Below, one piece after another: positions 60,305-64,000 of a stretch of 64,000 nucleotides of DNA. Location of the stretch: NCBI RefSeq assembly GCF_964340395.1, contig NC_135549.1:28141095-28205094 (forward strand), in the 5' to 3' direction. Under the pieces are notes generated by a model, which ran no database searches, was not told where the DNA came from, and worked only from the letters and a program-made list of their open reading frames with translations. Origin of the DNA: Glandiceps talaboti (Eukaryota > Hemichordata > Enteropneusta > Spengelidae). The position numbers and the translations under genes were made by a program. Position 1 is the stretch's first letter; each line of letters begins with the position of its first letter.

Positions 60305-63300
60305 ATGGCAACAGGCTTACAGTGTGATACATTAAATGTTAGAGGGTGTCGAGACTCCCTAAAGCGTTACCAAGTCTTTGAATACCTAAAAAATAACACT
60401 CGTGCGGACTTTCACTTAATCCAAGAAACACACACAACTCCACAGGACGAAAATACCTGGCAAGTCATTTGGAGAGGGAGAGGAATATTTTCTCACTGTG
60501 AAGGTACTGTTAATCGAGGAGGTGTAGCCATTCTATTTTCGCCAAATTCAAAAATTGATGTGTTAAGTAAGAGTGCACTGATACCAGGACACCTCCTCTA
60601 TGCCCACGTGATTGTTAATGATCTCAAGATTCACATAATTAACATATACGCCCCTACGAATGGCAAGGAACGTTTAGATTGCTTCACAACTCTTAAACGT
60701 CACCTTAACTCTCTCAACGACAACGATCCAATATACATGGGAGGCGATTTCAACTGTACCACTGACCCATCACGTGACCGTAATGGAGGTACAGAACCCG
60801 ACCACAGAACTTCAAACCTTTTATCCAACATTCTTCGTCGTTTTAAACTCATTGACGCCTGGAGAAATCAAAACCCAAATATATCAAACTATACCTGGCA
60901 TCGCCAAAATACCCATGCACGTTTAGATAAAATATACATTAGCAATCACTCTTCAAACCACATAAAAAATTGCTCAATTCTCAACTCTTCTTTAGCTTTC
61001 TCCGATCACTCTCTGGTAACTCTAACAGTATCTCAAAAAAGTGTTAACAACCGTAATCCAGTCTGGTGTCTTAACACCAACATTCTCGACGAGGAGGATT
61101 ACCAAAATATTGTTACACAATTTTGGAACAAATGGGTCAAACAAAAACCTAATTACCCCAGAATTCAAATATGGTGGGACATCGGCAAACAAAAGATAAA
61201 ACAGCTTACACAACAGTATTGTTACCATAGACATAACCGTAATAAAATGGAGAAAAAGAATCTTGAAACAGAAGTGGCCCACCTTGAAAGTCAACTCGCC
61301 GACAACCCAACACTGGAAAACTCGTATAACGAAAAAAAGAACTTACTCTCTCAAATCACTGACCAAGAAAACAAAGGTGCGGCAATCCGTAGCAGACACT
61401 CTTTTCTCAATAATTCAACGGCTCCCGGTGACTTTCTTTTCAACCTTGAAAAACAAAAAGGGCGACGAAAATCCATAATCCATCTCCAAAACGAAAACAA
61501 CTGTCTGACAGATAACCCTAAAGAAATTCGCACTCTTATCAATTCCTTCTACAAAGATCTCTACAGCCCTGAACCAATCGATCTCCAGGCCACCAACATT
61601 CTACATGAAAACTTACCTAAACTCGAGCAATCTGATTGCGAATTTCTTGAGACCGACATAACGTTTGACGAATTTACCAACGCTTTGAATGCTCTCAATT
61701 CAGGTCGTTCCCCAGGGATTGATGGTCTTCCAATCGAATTTTACAAAACGTTCTGGTCTATTCTAGGCAAAGACTTCCACGAAGTCATGCTAAACTCAAT
61801 CAACGAAGGTATTTTACCAGTTTCATGTCGTCGTGCCGTTACAACTTTAATTCCCAAATCCGGGAACCCTAACTTACTGAAAAACTGGCGTCCTATTAGC
61901 TTGCTATGTAGTGACTACAAAATTTTAACCAAGACACTCTCTCTTCGTCTAAAAACCGTTCTGAGCTCCATTATACACTGCGATCAAACGTGTGGTGTTC
62001 CAGGGCGTCAGATTCATGATAACATATCACTATTACGTGACAGCATCAATTTCGCAAATGATAATAACATCCCACTAGGCATAGTCGCTCTCGACCAAGA
62101 GAAAGCGTTCGATAGGGTCCACCACGATTATATGTACAGCACTTTAAAGTCGTTTGGTTTTGGTGACAAGTTTGTTGACTATATTCGTTTAATCTACAAT
62201 GAAGCCCAGTGTTTAATCCGAGTCAATGATACCCTCACTTCACCCATAACTTTCGCAAGAGGCATTCGTCAGGGCTGCTCTCTGTCCGGTCAATTGTACA
62301 TTCTGGTCATTGAACCTTTACTTAACCATATCAGAACTAGAACTAATATCACTGGTTTAGAAATTCCACATGCTGACAACGGCCCCGGAAAATGTAAGCT
62401 GTCGGCATATGCAGATGATGTAGAAGTGTTAATCACTAAAGAAGAAGACTTCCATAAACTACAGAATAGTCTTTTTATCTATGAACGCGCTTCTAATGCC
62501 AAAATCAATTTTTACAAATCAAAAGGCTTGTGGGTCGGAAGCTGGTGTAGACGTCGTGACAACCCCCTAAATATCGAATGGACCAATACAGGGCTTAAGC
62601 TTCTCGGTATCTACCTTGGAAATTCTAATTCCTACTTGGACAGAAATTGGAAAGAGCTCAGCCAGAAAATTGAACACAAACTTGAACGTTGGTCATACTT
62701 CGCGCCTAAGTTGTCCTATAGAGGGCGTGCCTTGATAATCAACCAGCTGGTCTCGTCTAAGGTTTTACACGCATTAGCGACCCTTTGTCCACCAGAATAT
62801 TTCATTTCCCATCTCCAGCGTTTATTTCTAAATTTTTTCTGGGGTGGAAAACACTGGACAACCTCAGAGACAATTTACTTACCAAGAGATAAAGGTGGTC
62901 AGAATCTGATTCACCTTCCAACTCGTGTCGCGGCCTTCCGTATTCAACTACTTCAACGTTACCTGTATACTAATAATGAACATCCTCGTTTTCAAATGAT
63001 GGATTACTACTTTGGCAAAGTTGCAAATTTGAATTATACAAAAGAGCTCCTCGTAACTGACCTAAATATGAATTTAAACCACTTACCTGCTTTCTACCGT
63101 GAAACTCTCAATGTCTGGAAAACAGCGCAAAAGATCCGTAAAATTGATCCAAGCAGTGTCTCGGAACTTTTAAATGAACCGTTATTTTACAATAGCCAAG
63201 TTCAACATTACCTCCGTAACGAACCCTTTGTCCTCAAACACTTTGTTTCCTCAGGAATCACACAAGTCAAACATCTAATTAATGATAATCACACCTCTCT

Positions 63301-64000
63301 TCTCTCAGCCCCCGATATTTTACACAGAGTTCCCATACACTCAGAGAGAATCCTAAGCCTTACCCTTGACACTGTTCACAAATCTCTACCACCTCAATGG
63401 ATGAATACATTAGATGCCTATCTGACTAACCATGACAACAGTATAGTGAAAGTAACACATATCAGCGTCGAACTTCACACATCAGATGATCTGAACTTCC
63501 CTTTATACAAATTTGAAAAAGGTTCCGTGTATAAATATTTAATTCAGGCACATCACAAAAATCGTTTACCGGAAGCTATTGATACTGTTTGGCGGGATAT
63601 TTTAAGTATTCCTGACCACATAAAACCCAACTTTAAAGACTGTTATCCACCACTTTTATCTTTATACGAAGGTGACTTACAATGGCGTATACTGCATGGC
63701 ACTTACCTGACAGGAAATCTTTTAGTTCATCTAGGCATTTGTAATACTGCGACCTGCCCGTTTTGCGGTGACAAAGACTCGCTGCAACATATATTTTTCG
63801 ATTGTAAACACAACGAGCCTTTATTTCATTATCTAAACAGACTTATTAGTAAACTCCTACCGAATTCCAACATCCCTCCATGGTGGTTCATACTTAACCC
63901 ACATAAACGTTCTCGTATTTTCAGCTCCATCCATGAACGTCACATGTTTGTTTACTTAATTTCAGTTGCAAAAATCTCGATCCATATCAGCCGTCGCAAC
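60305..64000 (+). CDS. Retrotransposon ORF2 (AP endonuclease and reverse transcriptase), 3' end outside window
   Basis: The ATG at 60305 has a strong Kozak context (GCCATGGC); an in-frame ATG at 60269 is an alternative. The frame stays open for 1232 codons to the edge. The N-terminal apurinic-type endonuclease has LNVRG, IQETH, NIYAPT, MGGDFNCT (D148, N150), ARLDKIY and SDHSLV (D234, H235). The reverse transcriptase has GRSPGIDGLPIEFYKTFW, ALDQEKAFDRV (D597), GIRQGCSLSGQLYILVIEPL and YADD (702-705). A C-terminal CPFC...H....C knuckle lies at about 1151-1167. This order and the LDQEKAFDRV/YADDVEV wording place it in the Tx1/L1 group. It cuts target DNA and primes reverse transcription there. 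All key residues are present, so it may be active. Confidence 0.92.
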   Translation, partial: MATGLQCDTLNVRGCRDSLKRYQVFEYLKNNTRADFHLIQETHTTPQDENTWQVIWRGRGIFSHCEGTVNRGGVAILFSPNSKIDVLSKSALIPGHLLYAHVIVNDLKIHIINIYAPTNGKERLDCFTTLKRHLNSLNDNDPIYMGGDFNCTTDPSRDRNGGTEPDHRTSNLLSNILRRFKLIDAWRNQNPNISNYTWHRQNTHARLDKIYISNHSSNHIKNCSILNSSLAFSDHSLVTLTVSQKSVNNRNPVWCLNTNILDEEDYQNIVTQFWNKWVKQKPNYPRIQIWWDIGKQKIKQLTQQYCYHRHNRNKMEKKNLETEVAHLESQLADNPTLENSYNEKKNLLSQITDQENKGAAIRSRHSFLNNSTAPGDFLFNLEKQKGRRKSIIHLQNENNCLTDNPKEIRTLINSFYKDLYSPEPIDLQATNILHENLPKLEQSDCEFLETDITFDEFTNALNALNSGRSPGIDGLPIEFYKTFWSILGKDFHEVMLNSINEGILPVSCRRAVTTLIPKSGNPNLLKNWRPISLLCSDYKILTKTLSLRLKTVLSSIIHCDQTCGVPGRQIHDNISLLRDSINFANDNNIPLGIVALDQEKAFDRVHHDYMYSTLKSFGFGDKFVDYIRLIYNEAQCLIRVNDTLTSPITFARGIRQGCSLSGQLYILVIEPLLNHIRTRTNITGLEIPHADNGPGKCKLSAYADDVEVLITKEEDFHKLQNSLFIYERASNAKINFYKSKGLWVGSWCRRRDNPLNIEWTNTGLKLLGIYLGNSNSYLDRNWKELSQKIEHKLERWSYFAPKLSYRGRALIINQLVSSKVLHALATLCPPEYFISHLQRLFLNFFWGGKHWTTSETIYLPRDKGGQNLIHLPTRVAAFRIQLLQRYLYTNNEHPRFQMMDYYFGKVANLNYTKELLVTDLNMNLNHLPAFYRETLNVWKTAQKIRKIDPSSVSELLNEPLFYNSQVQHYLRNEPFVLKHFVSSGITQVKHLINDNHTSLLSAPDILHRVPIHSERILSLTLDTVHKSLPPQWMNTLDAYLTNHDNSIVKVTHISVELHTSDDLNFPLYKFEKGSVYKYLIQAHHKNRLPEAIDTVWRDILSIPDHIKPNFKDCYPPLLSLYEGDLQWRILHGTYLTGNLLVHLGICNTATCPFCGDKDSLQHIFFDCKHNEPLFHYLNRLISKLLPNSNIPPWWFILNPHKRSRIFSSIHERHMFVYLISVAKISIHISRRN

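Larger units (their letters stand above)
58531..64000 (+). mobile_element. Tx1/L1-type non-LTR retrotransposon, nearly intact
   Basis: A ~200-base leader, ORF1 (58735-60237), a 67-base gap, then ORF2 from 60305 open to the window edge. No frameshift or premature stop is seen in either frame, so the insertion is young. The 5' end is not certain. The right end is outside the window. Confidence 0.8.

Overview
This is AT-rich metazoan genomic DNA. It has spliced genes with GT-AG introns, many long microsatellites (AT, CATA, TCTG, CT), tRNA-derived SINEs, several clades of non-LTR retrotransposon and many small inverted-repeat elements. The repeat mix and the SLC6 and Tx1-type sequences fit a marine invertebrate, perhaps a deuterostome such as a hemichordate or lancelet. 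I cannot fix the species from sequence alone.

The most interesting content is a pair of minus-strand paralogues. Copy B (coding 19311-30809, noncoding first exon near 31456-31510) can be assembled from seven coding exons with GT-AG junctions and matching phases. It gives a 335-residue secreted protein with the fold signature of proteinase K-type subtilisins (family S8). All three catalytic residues are replaced (Asp to Gly, His to Ser, Ser to Gly), the oxyanion Asn looks lost and there is no I9 propeptide. Copy A (exons at 3915-4051 and 4568-4690, noncoding first exon ending at 8437) is the 5' part of a paralogue running off the left edge, and it has the same Asp-to-Gly change. Both copies have a similar promoter block (TTCCCACGGARAG plus a TATA-like element) and a noncoding first exon. 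This looks like a conserved, expressed, catalytically dead subtilisin family.

Layout. 1-8.5 kb: copy A with repeats in and around its introns. 8.5-18.9 kb: an inverted-repeat element, a Penelope-like fragment and two decayed CR1-like LINEs. 19-31.5 kb: copy B, whose introns hold a SINE, LINE pieces, terminal-inverted-repeat (TIR) elements and (TA)n-flanked units carrying hammerhead-ribozyme motifs, including a perfect 174-bp palindrome. 32-35 kb: another TIR-family copy and a decayed LINE. 36.6-46.1 kb: two tandem ~4-kb units with internal subrepeats; the first is interrupted by a 1605-bp TTAA-flanked element whose empty site survives in the second. 47-54 kb: dispersed repeats, another hammerhead unit and large microsatellites. 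54.1-54.7 kb: first coding exon of an SLC6 transporter, creatine/taurine-transporter-like. 58.5-64 kb: a nearly intact Tx1/L1-type retrotransposon (ORF1 complete, ORF2 open to the window edge) beginning beside a (TAC)n microsatellite.

Apart from the two subtilisin-like genes, the SLC6 exon and the retrotransposon ORFs, I see no convincing protein genes. Most long open frames come from simple repeats.
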